From NCBI RefSeq assembly GCF_019976755.1, contig NZ_AP023442.1, positions 62,001-126,000 of the forward strand: 64,000 nt of DNA, read 5' to 3'. The notes below the pieces were generated by a model that saw only the letters and a list, made by a program, of their open reading frames with translations, had not been told where the DNA came from and searched no databases. The first letter of the stretch is position 1; every line of letters starts with the position of its first letter. Shown here piece by piece: positions 35,379 through 44,183 of the stretch. Source of the stretch: Nostoc sp. MS1. GTDB lineage: Bacteria; Cyanobacteriota; Cyanobacteriia; Cyanobacteriales; Nostocaceae. The position numbers and the translations under genes are program-made.

Positions 35379-37856
35379 CCAAGTTTCTAATTCATTTATC
35401 ACTACATTCAATAAAGTGTCAGATTGGCAAAGACGTAGTTCTAAAAAACTCTCTTCGCCAAAATTATGAGGCATACAACGTAGATTTTCATCTAAATTCC
35501 ATTGGCTTATATCTTCAGGTAAAATATCTTTGGTGATATACTTCCATAATAAGCTATCACCTCTATTAGTTGCTTGTATCCATTGGCGTAATACATTGCC
35601 AAGATAGCCATGTTCTTCGATTTCAAAATCCTCTACTAAAATTTCTAGTAACTCTTGTATACCTTCAGTATTCCATTTCTTAAGTTTGAGTAGAAGGGAT
35701 AATATGTTGCTACTAAGATTTTGTGGAGATATCCATTTTTGAGTTATGCTTTCTTTCAAAAATTTCACTACTTCAGCAGGATATATATTTATCCATCCTG
35801 CTAACCATTTAATAAACTGAAGCAACCAAGTTTCTCTATCTTGTGCTAATTTTGCTTCAGTCAACCAGTGCTGTGTAATAATATTCCACCAATAACCTTT
35901 ATTTGTTCTCCATAATAACCGTCGAAACAAGTCGGGGTAATTTTGGAAAATGCGTCTGAGTAATCGCCAATCTTCCTCTACTGGTGTAATCTCACTTAAA
36001 GACTCGCAAATTAGGCGTTTAACATGGTATGCTATTTTCTCATGAGATAAAACTTGAGAAACTTGCCGCCTAAAGCTATTTATTTGATAAACTCGCAGAT
36101 AAAAGAAAAATGCTCTAATTGCTGGACGAATAAAAGGCAGTTGGGGATGTTCAAGGATGAAGTCTGCTAGAGTTTGGTTTTTAGAAAGTGCTGCGCGGAC
36201 AGTGATATAGTCTCCTAACGTTTGGTGAGAGAAAGCTAGAGTCCCAGGTGATTTTTCCCATAGCACTTGTTGACTATTTAATTCTGTGATGATTTCTTCA
36301 CTTGTTTTAAAAGATACTTTTGGATAAGATTGCGATCGCTGCTGCATCATCTGTTCGGCCATATTTTGTAATGCAACTATAGCCTCACTACCAAGTCTTG
36401 GATTTTTTACAACAACTTCTTCAACAAAACTGTTGTAAAGGTCGTATACAGAAGGAGATTGTAACAAGATACCCAAATTTGCTAGTTTACCGTAAATTCG
36501 TAAATTTTGAGGTATTTGTAGTAGTGCTTTGAGTTCAGGAGTTATTTGAGAAATATCAACTTTCCATTTAATTAAGAAAGGTTTGATTTCATTATCAAAA
36601 TCAAGTGGTTTTATTTGAACTCTATGTTGCCAGGAACGACCTCGAAGCAGAGGGTCGTATTCTAAGTCAAAATTGCGGCAGGCAGCAATAATAGTTACTT
36701 TATCTAATTTTTCTAAACGGTCAATAATACCTAAAAAGATTTTAAGAGCATCGTGCTGACGACTTAAAGATAAAACATCAAGAGAATCAATTATAACGAT
36801 AACACGGCGATAATCTGCAAGACGAGCGCATTGACCAACAATATCTTCTGGTAAACCTCTGTTTACTAAATCTTGTTCTGTTTGCAATTTTGTAAAGAAA
36901 TCGCCTTTAATAAATAACAATCCCCAAATTGGCTCTTTTTCATCTTCAATATATTTTGCAAGGTCAAGCAATAAACAAGTTTTACCACTACCAGGACAGT
37001 CTGTTAGTAGAATGCTTTTATATCCTTGCTCAATTAGTTCAATTAAGTGTGATAGCTCAGAGCGGCAAATAGTTTCATCATCTATAGTTCGTAACCATTC
37101 TCGCCCAATTTTTGAAGCTTGCCTAAAGGTTGCAAGTATTTCTGCCTCAGTGCGTCTTGGAGTTAAATATAGTCCCTTTTTAGCTAATTCAGCTAACACG
37201 TCTGAGCGTGTAATCAGGTATCTCGAATCTCTCAAATTAGTTTCGTGGCTTGCCAGAAAACGCTCTAGTATAGGCAAAGCGACATCAACATTTGGCACAA
37301 GGCTCTCAAGGTCTGATTTGTTCTGACGATCCCACTCATCAAACTCATTAGTAGAACCAAAACTTATTTGTTTAATTAAAAAATACGTTATTTCTTCTGT
37401 TCTCTCTAAAATTTTTGCAAGTCGCTTTAAACATTCTAATTGATTTTGGGCTGCATCTCGAACAAAAGCTGAGTATTCAGGGTAATATCTACAATCTTCT
37501 ACTAGTTTCTTTAACTCGCCAAAAGGCGAGCGAGAGTAAAACATAACTTTGGAATTTCCTCGTGATTCCAGTTGATCTCTAGCCTTACGTAATTCTTTTT
37601 GTAGTTCCGTATCTACTAAAGTCCAATTATTATGTTGAGGCTGATTTTTCTTAGCTTGGATAAAGCAAACGTAGCCATTTTTATAGAGTACAACAATATC
37701 ATCTACAGAGATCGCAGAATCTTCCCCTAGTAGCCCTGTTGAATTGACTTGGATGCTTTCGATACTCTCATCTTTTATGAGCCTAATTAACCAGTGTAAT
37801 GCTACACGCAGTTGATACTCATCTCCAAGGCTAGACCTTTTTCCGGCAACACTCAT
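35379..37856 (-). pseudogene. 5' part of a STAND NTPase with N-terminal PD-(D/E)XK nuclease domain
   Basis: The nominal frame ends at a TAG (35370) within the IS end. Residues ~1-110 look like the Cap4/DUF4297-type nuclease: SSLGDEYQLRVALHWLIRL, DDIVVLYKNGYVCFIQAKKN with D52/D53 and Q67-x-K69. A STAND ATPase follows, with Walker A CPGSGKT (287-293) and Walker B RVIVIIDSLD (351-360), then LKPLDF-like and helical segments. This architecture matches defence NTPases of the Avs type, which sense phage proteins and then cut DNA. The truncated 828-residue protein keeps nuclease and NTPase domains but lacks most of the sensor. Confidence 0.72.
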
Positions 37857-37928
37857 ATTGAATTAAGTTTATTTAAATTGCATTACTTTAGATGTATTCC
37901 AGTCTATAGATTTATTCTGAAATAATTT

Positions 37929-38741
37929 TTATTTATTCTTATTGATGAAATTAAGTTCATCATCCTTTATCGCATCAATAGCAGTTTGAATTTGATTTCC
38001 AAATTCAAGCGAAAGGAACTTTGTTGGATCGCCTCCTATGATAGAAAGGAATTTTTCTCCTGTAGAGTGAATGCAATACCATGCTATAGCAAAACAAGAC
38101 CACCAGTCTTGTGAACTAATATATTCACCTATCTCTCTATTTATACCCAAGTTCTTTCTATAAAATTTCGTTGCATGATGATTTGCATGAGAAAACTGAC
38201 TAAAAACTATATATGTAATGTATTTGTTTTCTTGATTTAAAGAAGTCAGCATATCGTAGAGATTGGGTAATCTACTCAATGCTCTATAGCCATCGGGTAA
38301 TTTATCAGTAACTCCAAGACGAAACTCTTTTATTGCTGTAGCAAGCTCTTGTTCTTCTTGACCAAGACCAAATTTACCTAATTTATTAGACATTTTAATA
38401 TAAAACTCTTCTTCAGTTTGTAAATGAGCTAACCAGCGAACTTCTCTATTAAAAGGATCTTGAGGATCTATTATCCAAAGTAACTTTATAGCAGTTTCAT
38501 AGGCTGATCTAGCTACAACTATTGCAGATGGAAGTAATACTAAATCGCTCTGCGAGATTGAGATAATGCTTTCTACATGGCGGATAATCAATTTTAAAAG
38601 GTTGGAAGCTTCTACATCTGCTTCGTACCTGCCAATGGGTGGACATAAGGAAACAGCTAATAGCAGTCTTGAGATTGCCTCATTAAGTAATTCACAGGCT
38701 TGTTCAATTTTTTGTGTAGTTGGGATTAATGATACAGACAT
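37929..38741 (-). CDS. Helical protein upstream of the STAND NTPase gene
   Basis: The 270-residue, mostly helical protein (EACELLNEAISRLLLAVSLC, SAYETAIKLLWIIDPQDPFN, YIVFSQFSHANHHATKFYRK) resembles DUF5677-like proteins, a weak match made by eye. The gene lies 72 bases upstream of the STAND gene in the same orientation, so they are probably one operon. A role as a partner or regulator of the defence protein is possible; nothing in the sequence proves it. Confidence 0.5.
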   Translation of the reverse strand: MSVSLIPTTQKIEQACELLNEAISRLLLAVSLCPPIGRYEADVEASNLLKLIIRHVESIISISQSDLVLLPSAIVVARSAYETAIKLLWIIDPQDPFNREVRWLAHLQTEEEFYIKMSNKLGKFGLGQEEQELATAIKEFRLGVTDKLPDGYRALSRLPNLYDMLTSLNQENKYITYIVFSQFSHANHHATKFYRKNLGINREIGEYISSQDWWSCFAIAWYCIHSTGEKFLSIIGGDPTKFLSLEFGNQIQTAIDAIKDDELNFINKNK

Positions 38742-39000
38742 ATTTAGATATTAAAGTTAAATTACGGTTACTTCATGATTTGTTATGCTAAAAACGTCTA
38801 TAAATTAGCTCATATACCTTGCTGGTTAAAAAAATAGTTTTTAATTTTGATGTTTTCGATTTTGGGAGAAAATTATCTCATAAATGTCTGGAAGCTTTGA
38901 TTTGAAAGGCTAATCCTTAATTTGAGTTTAAAATTTAGTATAACATCTACAAAAGAGGCAATTTACGGTTATTAAAGTATAAATTGCATTTTTATTTTTA
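38742..39000. other. AT-rich upstream region
   Basis: Between the divergent 37929-38741 gene and the plus-strand pseudogene. Likely holds the promoter of the defence operon; no clear boxes could be chosen. Confidence 0.35.
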
Positions 39001-39591
39001 TCCTAAACTCAGGGGTAAAGGTGGGTGTTAGGCTATTGTCACCGCAGTCAATGACTTCATTTGTAATGTGAGGCTTTGGGATGACGAATGTACTGTTGGT
39101 GTACAGCATCTTAAGTCCTACAACTATCTGTCTACTGAGTGTGAACAGATACAGATGATCTGCGATCGCATCAGTCGGGTGTATTCCAGTGGGCTAGAGG
39201 AATCGGTGCAGAAGTTTTTGGAGTCGTTGAGGAAGCTGAATAGACCCTATTTGGGGTTTTTTATACAAACCCTCGAAAAGGGGGATTAGGGATTTTATGA
39301 CTGAGAATCGGTAAATTTTTCGTTTTTTTACGTCTCATTATTCTTTAGACTTTGAGAGAATTGCATTTTGAGACATAAAAAGAGACGTAATTCAGGCGTG
39401 TCTCTCTAAGTATAGTGTCTGAGACACGTTAGGGGAAAAGCTTTGCTGACAAGGATTTGAAGGTAATAATGCCAAACTTCGTTTTTGCTATTCCCCCTTT
39501 TCGAGGGGACATACAAAAAACCCCTATTTGACGGCACTGGAGGAGAAATTGCTGAGTGTGCTGGAGTCAGAAACTAGCAGATGAAGGAATT
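39001..39591 (+). pseudogene. C-terminal remnant of the plasmid DNA-binding-like family, split by a small element
   Basis: The sequence aligns by translation with the last third of 31115-32008: the start corresponds to PELRGMGGCWAIVT, then CTVGVQHLKSYNYLSTECEQ, ending RPYLTALEEKLLSVLES. The N-terminal two thirds are missing. After the codons for RPYL the reading is broken by a 269-bp element (39254-39522) and resumes beyond it, ending at TGA 39589-39591. It is clearly a dead copy. Confidence 0.75.
39254..39522. mobile_element. 269-bp miniature inverted-repeat element with 8-9 bp target duplication
   Basis: The ends form imperfect inverted repeats of about 30 bp (GGGTTTTTTATAC...CCCTCGAAAAGGGGG on the left; GGTTTTTTGTATG...CCCTCGAAAAGGGGG read inward on the right). 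CCTATTTG (possibly CCCTATTTG) flanks both sides, and deleting the element plus one duplication restores the pseudogene reading. There is no coding capacity. Confidence 0.8.
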
Positions 39592-39594
39592 ATC

Positions 39595-39738
39595 ATGCTT
39601 GAGTTCTGGAGCGAGGGCGATCGCTTGGTGAAGTCGTCAAAATATATCCCCAAGCGATTGCTGAATCGAGTTCAGCAGATGGAGCATGAGAAAGCGGCTG
39701 TTAGGGAGATATTGCAGGTGTTGGGGGTGATGAAATAG
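39595..39738 (+). CDS. Small plasmid protein, 47 residues
   Basis: ATG 39595 is preceded by GAAGGAATTATC. The product (MLEFWSEGDRLVKSSKYIPK, RLLNRVQQMEHEKAAVREIL) is basic, then helical. Codons for RLLNRVQQ recur in the remnant at 55122-55184, so this is a repeated small gene. It follows directly after the pseudogene, as if part of the same duplicated unit. Function unknown. Confidence 0.5.
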   Translation: MLEFWSEGDRLVKSSKYIPKRLLNRVQQMEHEKAAVREILQVLGVMK

Positions 39739-39838
39739 CGAAAAATACTAATTTCCTAAGTAAGTTACACATATTGATAGTAAAAAATTTTGAGACTATA
39801 GTAGTGTATGATGTTCCGAATATTACAAATAAAACTGT

Positions 39839-40188
39839 ATGGCTACGCACAATCCCAAGTTCCATCGCGTTGAACAAGATGGAACTATTATTTTACAGTC
39901 TAAACATTTAGGTGAGATTGTAGAAGTTCACCTAAACAAAGAAAACGACGTTTTTACGGGATTAAGCAAGACGGTACTTTCGTAGAGCATGATCGTGATT
40001 GCGGAAGTGACTTTGCTCAACCAGTGATGCTCTATAAAATCTATTATTCATTTGAAACCGATAGTTGGGGTGTAGGATATCGGCTCAAACATAGTAATGA
40101 AAATAAGTGGAGTGATGGGTTTACAACAGCTAGAGAAGCTTGGTTATATAGAGAAGCATTGATTGCTAGTGGTATAGCTGAAAAATAA
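39839..40188 (+). pseudogene. Small plasmid gene with a frameshift
   Basis: ATG 39839-39841 opens MATHNPKFHRVEQDGTIILQ, HLGEIVEVHLNKEN, which then meets a stop at TAG near 39983. In another frame the text continues RRFYGIKQDGTFVEHDRDCG and ends YREALIASGIAEK at TAA 40188. One missing base around 39940-39955 explains both, so the gene is broken or there is a sequencing error. Its function is unknown. Confidence 0.5.
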
Positions 40189-40204
40189 ATTTCGGATGCG
40201 GAGG

Positions 40205-40290
40205 TCAGCAGATATTATTGCTCTGCGATCGCATCCATAGGTTACGGGACAGAGATAACTTGGAAGAGGCGGCCCGTGCTGTAATTACTC
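40205..40290 (+). pseudogene. Short remnant of the plasmid DNA-binding-like family
   Basis: The DNA from about 40205 to 40290 matches the 31115-32008 gene around codons for CDRITRL...NLEEAAHAVL (CTGCGATCGCATC and GATAACTTGGAAGAGGC). It ends 10 bases before the first CRISPR repeat. Confidence 0.6.
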
Positions 40291-40300
40291 ATAATAGGAA

Positions 40301-41549
40301 GTGATCAACGCCTAACGGCATCACAGGTTTGGTCAATGTAACCTTTTTCCTCGTTTCGACCGGGTTCGTAGTGATCAACGCCTAACGGCATCACAGGTTT
40401 GGTCAGGTGGTGGCAACCGCCTTTTTTTCTTGGGTATATGTGTGATCAACGCCTAACGGCATCAAAGGTTGGGTCAGAGAGCAGCGCCGTAAGCGTCGAA
40501 ATCTGCCTTGTTGTGATCAACGCCTGACGGCATCAAAGGTTTGCTCAGATCAGCGCACCGCCAGCGAAAACAGTAGTCGCCATGCCGTGATCAACGCCTG
40601 ACGGCATCAAAGGTTTGCTCAGGCTCATATATTTATTACGTCCGACTTGACCAGGAAAGTGATCAACGCCTGACGGCATCAAAGGTTTGGTCAGTCTTGA
40701 AAGAATCTTCTTGCAATCTCCGCTATCCCTTGTGATCAACGCCTAACGGCATCAAAGGTTGGGTCAGAAGAAGCGGAATTGGTTGTAGACAAACCCTCCG
40801 GGCATGTGATCAACGCCTGACGGCATCAAAGGTTAGGTCAGCATCACGATACTATCGTAACCTACCTCTTGAATCTCGTGATCAACGCCTAGCGGCATCA
40901 AAGGTTTGGTCAGCATGGTCTGACCCATCACATCCTTAGCTTGACCTGCGTGATCAACGCCTAGTGGCATCAAAGGTTTGATCAGTTTTAAGCTTGCGCC
41001 ACGCATTAACTCAGTTGGTCGGTGATCAACGCCTAGTGGCATCAAAGATTTGGTCAGTCAAAGTTTGGCGATCGCTATTAATCAGATCAGGGTGATCAAC
41101 GCCTTACAGCATCAAAGGTTTGGTCAGTTGAGTCGCTAATGCAATTATTAGGGCGACATAAATGTGATCAACGCCTTACGGCATCAAAGGTTTGGTCATG
41201 GGCAATCCGATTGCTTGTTGAAATTGATTAGGAAGGTGATCAACGCCTAACGGCATCAAAGGTTTGGTCATCTAAATCCCCATCTACTTTTAATGTCCAA
41301 TCAGAATGTGATCAACGCCTTACGGCATCAAAGGTTCGGTCATTTAAACAATGTTCACCCACCAGGATGTAAAAAGATTAATGTGATCAACGCCTTACGG
41401 CATCAAAGGTTTGGTCATTTAAACAATGTTCACCCACCAGGATGTAAAAAGATTAATGTGATCAACGCCTTACGGCATCAAAGGTTTGGTCATAAGCAGA
41501 AAGAAAAAATACGCTAGAGGCTGCTTATGTGATCAACGCCTTACGGCAT
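40301..41549 (-). CRISPR. CRISPR array, distal (older) segment: 17 repeats plus a half repeat
   Basis: Seventeen 36-base repeats begin at 40301, 40371, 40442, 40513, 40587, 40659, 40732, 40806, 40878, 40950, 41032, 41092, 41164, 41236, 41308, 41383 and 41458; an eighteenth is cut at 41549. The plus-strand core is GTGATCAACGCCTTACGGCA. Repeats at the low-coordinate end are the most degenerate, which marks the old end, so transcription is predicted leftward on the minus strand. In that direction each repeat ends with a GCC-loop-GGC hairpin and the 8-base handle TTGATCAC. The spacers before 41383 and 41458 are identical. Confidence 0.96.
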
Positions 41550-42084
41550 TATGCTTTGAATCAAAATATGAGAAAAATTTTGAACCATAAATTAGAAAAG
41601 AGTTAACGCAATTTCAGGCTTTTTGACCAATCACAACATCAAACTTTGAATCAAATCATGAGATAGAGTTGAAATTTTGAAGCATAACTAAAGAATGAGT
41701 TGAAAAAACACAATTGGACAAAACTTGCACAAAAAATCCTTGACAAAATTGGTCTAACTTAAACTTTCAATTCAAAATATGGTTCAAATACCCATGTTAT
41801 GGTTCAAAAATTTTGTTTTAGTAGATATCTGAGTAAAAATCAAATATTTCCTGGTCTTAGCGATCGCTCTGTTGTTGGGCGATCGCTAACCTCAACTCGT
41901 AGCTGAATAATAATGATAATCAAGCCGAAGGATTGATACAAACGTCTCTTGTATCAGTCTTTTTATCCCCAACACAATAATCATTATTACTAAAAAACTC
42001 GAATACTAAAAGTGAACTATAAACTGGATACTCATTTTTGAACCATATCATGAGTTAAAATCTCATTTTTTGTTTCAAATCACA
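41550..42084. mobile_element. 535-bp transposon-like insertion inside a CRISPR repeat
   Basis: The repeat starting at 41529 is cut after GGCAT (41545-41549), and the missing part resumes at 42085 with GGCAT (42085-42089), a 5-bp target duplication. The ends are imperfect inverted repeats: TATGCTTTGAATCAAAATAT on the left and TGTGATTTGAAACAAAAAAT read inward on the right. Related motifs recur inside both ends (41639-41665, 41763-41810, 42030-42060), like multiple transposase binding sites. No transposase is encoded. End type and duplication length fit Tn7/Tn5053-like transposition. Confidence 0.88.
41934..41965 (+). terminator. Rho-independent-type terminator within the insertion
   Basis: TGATACAA (41934-41941) pairs perfectly with TTGTATCA (41949-41956) across a 7-base loop and is followed by GTCTTTTT. 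It would act on plus-strand transcription, opposite to the predicted direction of the array. Confidence 0.6.
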
Positions 42085-43607
42085 GGCATCAAAGGTTTGG
42101 TCATAGATGGGAACGCACAAAATAATAATGTTAGATCAATGTGATCAACGCCTTACGGCATCAAAGGTTTGGTCATTTACCCAGACTGTTTAATTTAGCA
42201 AGTTTTAACTGAGGTGATCAACGCCTTACGGCATCAAAGGTTTGGTCATAACTCCAGGAAGATGTGAATCCAAATGCCGCACCAGTGATCAACGCCTTAC
42301 GGCATCAAAGGTTTGGTCATCACAGGACTTAGTGGAAATTGTCCGCAATACCCTGAGTGATCAACGCCTTACGGCATCAAAGGTTTGGTCATGGTATTAG
42401 CGATACTCTTTATCTTCCGCGATATTCGTGATCAACGCCTTACGGCATCAAAGGTTTGGTCATTCATTTCGCCGCGCCCCACCATTCTTCCGATGGGCTG
42501 TGATCAACGCCTTACGGCATCAAAGGTTTGGTCATCAAAGAATCCTATAAATTAATTTAGCGCAGAGTGTTGGTGATCAACGCCTTACGGCATCAAAGGT
42601 TTGGTCATTTCATTAGAAGGGGGGAGCCTCAAACAATACTTTCTGTGATCAACGCCTTACGGCATCAAAGGTTTGGTCATAGAAGGCGACCAGCAAAAAA
42701 TAGTGAAACTTCCCAAGTGATCAACGCCTTACGGCATCAAAGGTTTGGTCATGTCCAGGGTGGTGCAGCCATGAAACCAGTAATACTGTGATCAACGCCT
42801 TACGGCATCAAAGGTTTGGTCATATGAATTTTTTAAAATAATCCCAGCTTCTAGTATCGTGATCAACGCCTTACGGCATCAAAGGTTTGGTCATGCGACA
42901 ATAGTTAAATTCATCTACAAATAAATAAGTGATCAACGCCTTACGGCATCAAAGGTTTGGTCATACTAGAGATGCTGCTGCAATCCGTGAAAGATTATGT
43001 GATCAACGCCTTACGGCATCAAAGGTTTGGTCATTGCAAACGTAAGAAAAAGGTGGATGGTTCACAGAGGTGATCAACGCCTTACGGCATCAAAGGTTTG
43101 GTCATGGGGTAGGCACAGCAACCTTATATCCTGCCATCTCGTGATCAACGCCTTACGGCATCAAAGGTTTGGTCATAGATGGCATTATGTCTGCTGTTGG
43201 CTTTTAGGAGAGTGATCAACGCCTTACGGCATCAAAGGTTTGGTCATATTCCCTACTGTAAGTTTTGATGTTCAACCTGAGTTGTGATCAACGCCTTACG
43301 GCATCAAAGGTTTGGTCATTTTTCTTAACTTCATAAAGTGCGGCAAGTTGTTGACGTGATCAACGCCTTACGGCATCAAAGGTTTGGTCATACTATGATC
43401 CCTCTGTGTGTTTGTATCCCTACTCTATGTGATCAACGCCTTACGGCATCAAAGGTTTGGTCATATACGTATTCAACAATTAAAATTCCGGGTTTACCTG
43501 TGATCAACGCCTTACGGCATCAAAGGTTTGGTCATTTCTTTTTAAATCAGGTGAATCAACATCAGCAAAATGTGATCAACGCCTTACGGCATCAAAGGTT
43601 TGGTCAT
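42085..43607 (-). CRISPR. CRISPR array, leader-proximal segment: half repeat plus 21 repeats
   Basis: After the half repeat at 42085-42104, twenty-one nearly identical 36-base repeats start at 42141, 42214, 42285, 42357, 42428, 42500, 42573, 42645, 42717, 42788, 42859, 42929, 42999, 43070, 43141, 43212, 43284, 43356, 43429, 43500 and 43572. Spacers are about 34-37 bases. Uniform repeats here and degenerate ones at 40.3 kb place the leader at the high-coordinate end, next to cas2. Together with the distal segment the original array had 39 repeats. Confidence 0.97.
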
Positions 43608-43880
43608 AGCGATGGCTGAAACCGTTATCAGGACACCGCCCATTTGCTATTTTGCAAGCATATGGCTGAAAAATGCAACAAAGCGGTTCATTTTTTACCA
43701 AAATTGAAATTTCACAGTTTCCGCCTAAGCTTAAGAAGCTTACCTGAACTAGCTTTTGACCTTACGAAAGAAAATACAAGCACCTCCTACAAACCCAAAA
43801 AGCTCCAAATCAAAGCACAGTAAGCTTTTGCTAGTTGTTTGCTGCGATTACAGGCTTCACAAACAGAGATCCATGTATTT
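43608..43880 (-). promoter_or_regulatory. Leader of the long CRISPR array
   Basis: This AT-rich stretch lies between cas2 and the first repeat on the minus strand. It shares with the leader at 53465-53752 the repeat-adjacent pattern AGCGnnnnCTGAAA, CAAGCACCT (43777-43785) exactly 170 bases from the repeat, and GATCCATG (43868-43875). It should carry the array promoter and the signals used for spacer integration. Confidence 0.75.
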
Positions 43881-44174
43881 TTAGACAATCTTGTAAGTTT
43901 GTTCTTGATCTGACCAAGCACCAGGACGATTGTAAGCTGGAATAGAATTAACGCATTGATTTGACAGACGAATTAATAACAAACTATCTTCTGGCGCTAA
44001 AATTTTCTCCAGTTCCCAACGTAATTTCTCTCGTGTTCGCATAGTTAACCAAGAGCGAAAAATAGAGTATTGCATCCTTTCGCCGTATCCTTGGAGTAAG
44101 TTGTAAGCCTTCCGCCAACGTTTAGAATCACGGATGTCGTAGCAAATTAAGTAACAGTGTTGTGCTTCACCCAT
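43881..44174 (-). CDS. cas2: Cas2
   Basis: The 97-residue protein has the Cas2 ferredoxin-like start HCYLICYDIRDSKRWRKAYN with the conserved aspartate after beta-1, and a QYSIFRSWLTMRTREKLRWE segment. It dimerises and forms the spacer-integration complex with Cas1. The gene follows the cas4-cas1 fusion by 9 bases, and the leader of the long array begins right after its stop, so adaptation genes and array are adjacent. Confidence 0.96.
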   Translation of the reverse strand: MGEAQHCYLICYDIRDSKRWRKAYNLLQGYGERMQYSIFRSWLTMRTREKLRWELEKILAPEDSLLLIRLSNQCVNSIPAYNRPGAWSDQEQTYKIV

Positions 44175-44183
44175 TGTTACACC

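Noticed and set aside
40545..43619. Several ORFs across the CRISPR arrays with repeated peptide text such as VINALRHQRFGH
   Set aside because: They are translations of the CRISPR repeats; the unit is a 36-base repeat with unique spacers, not a gene.
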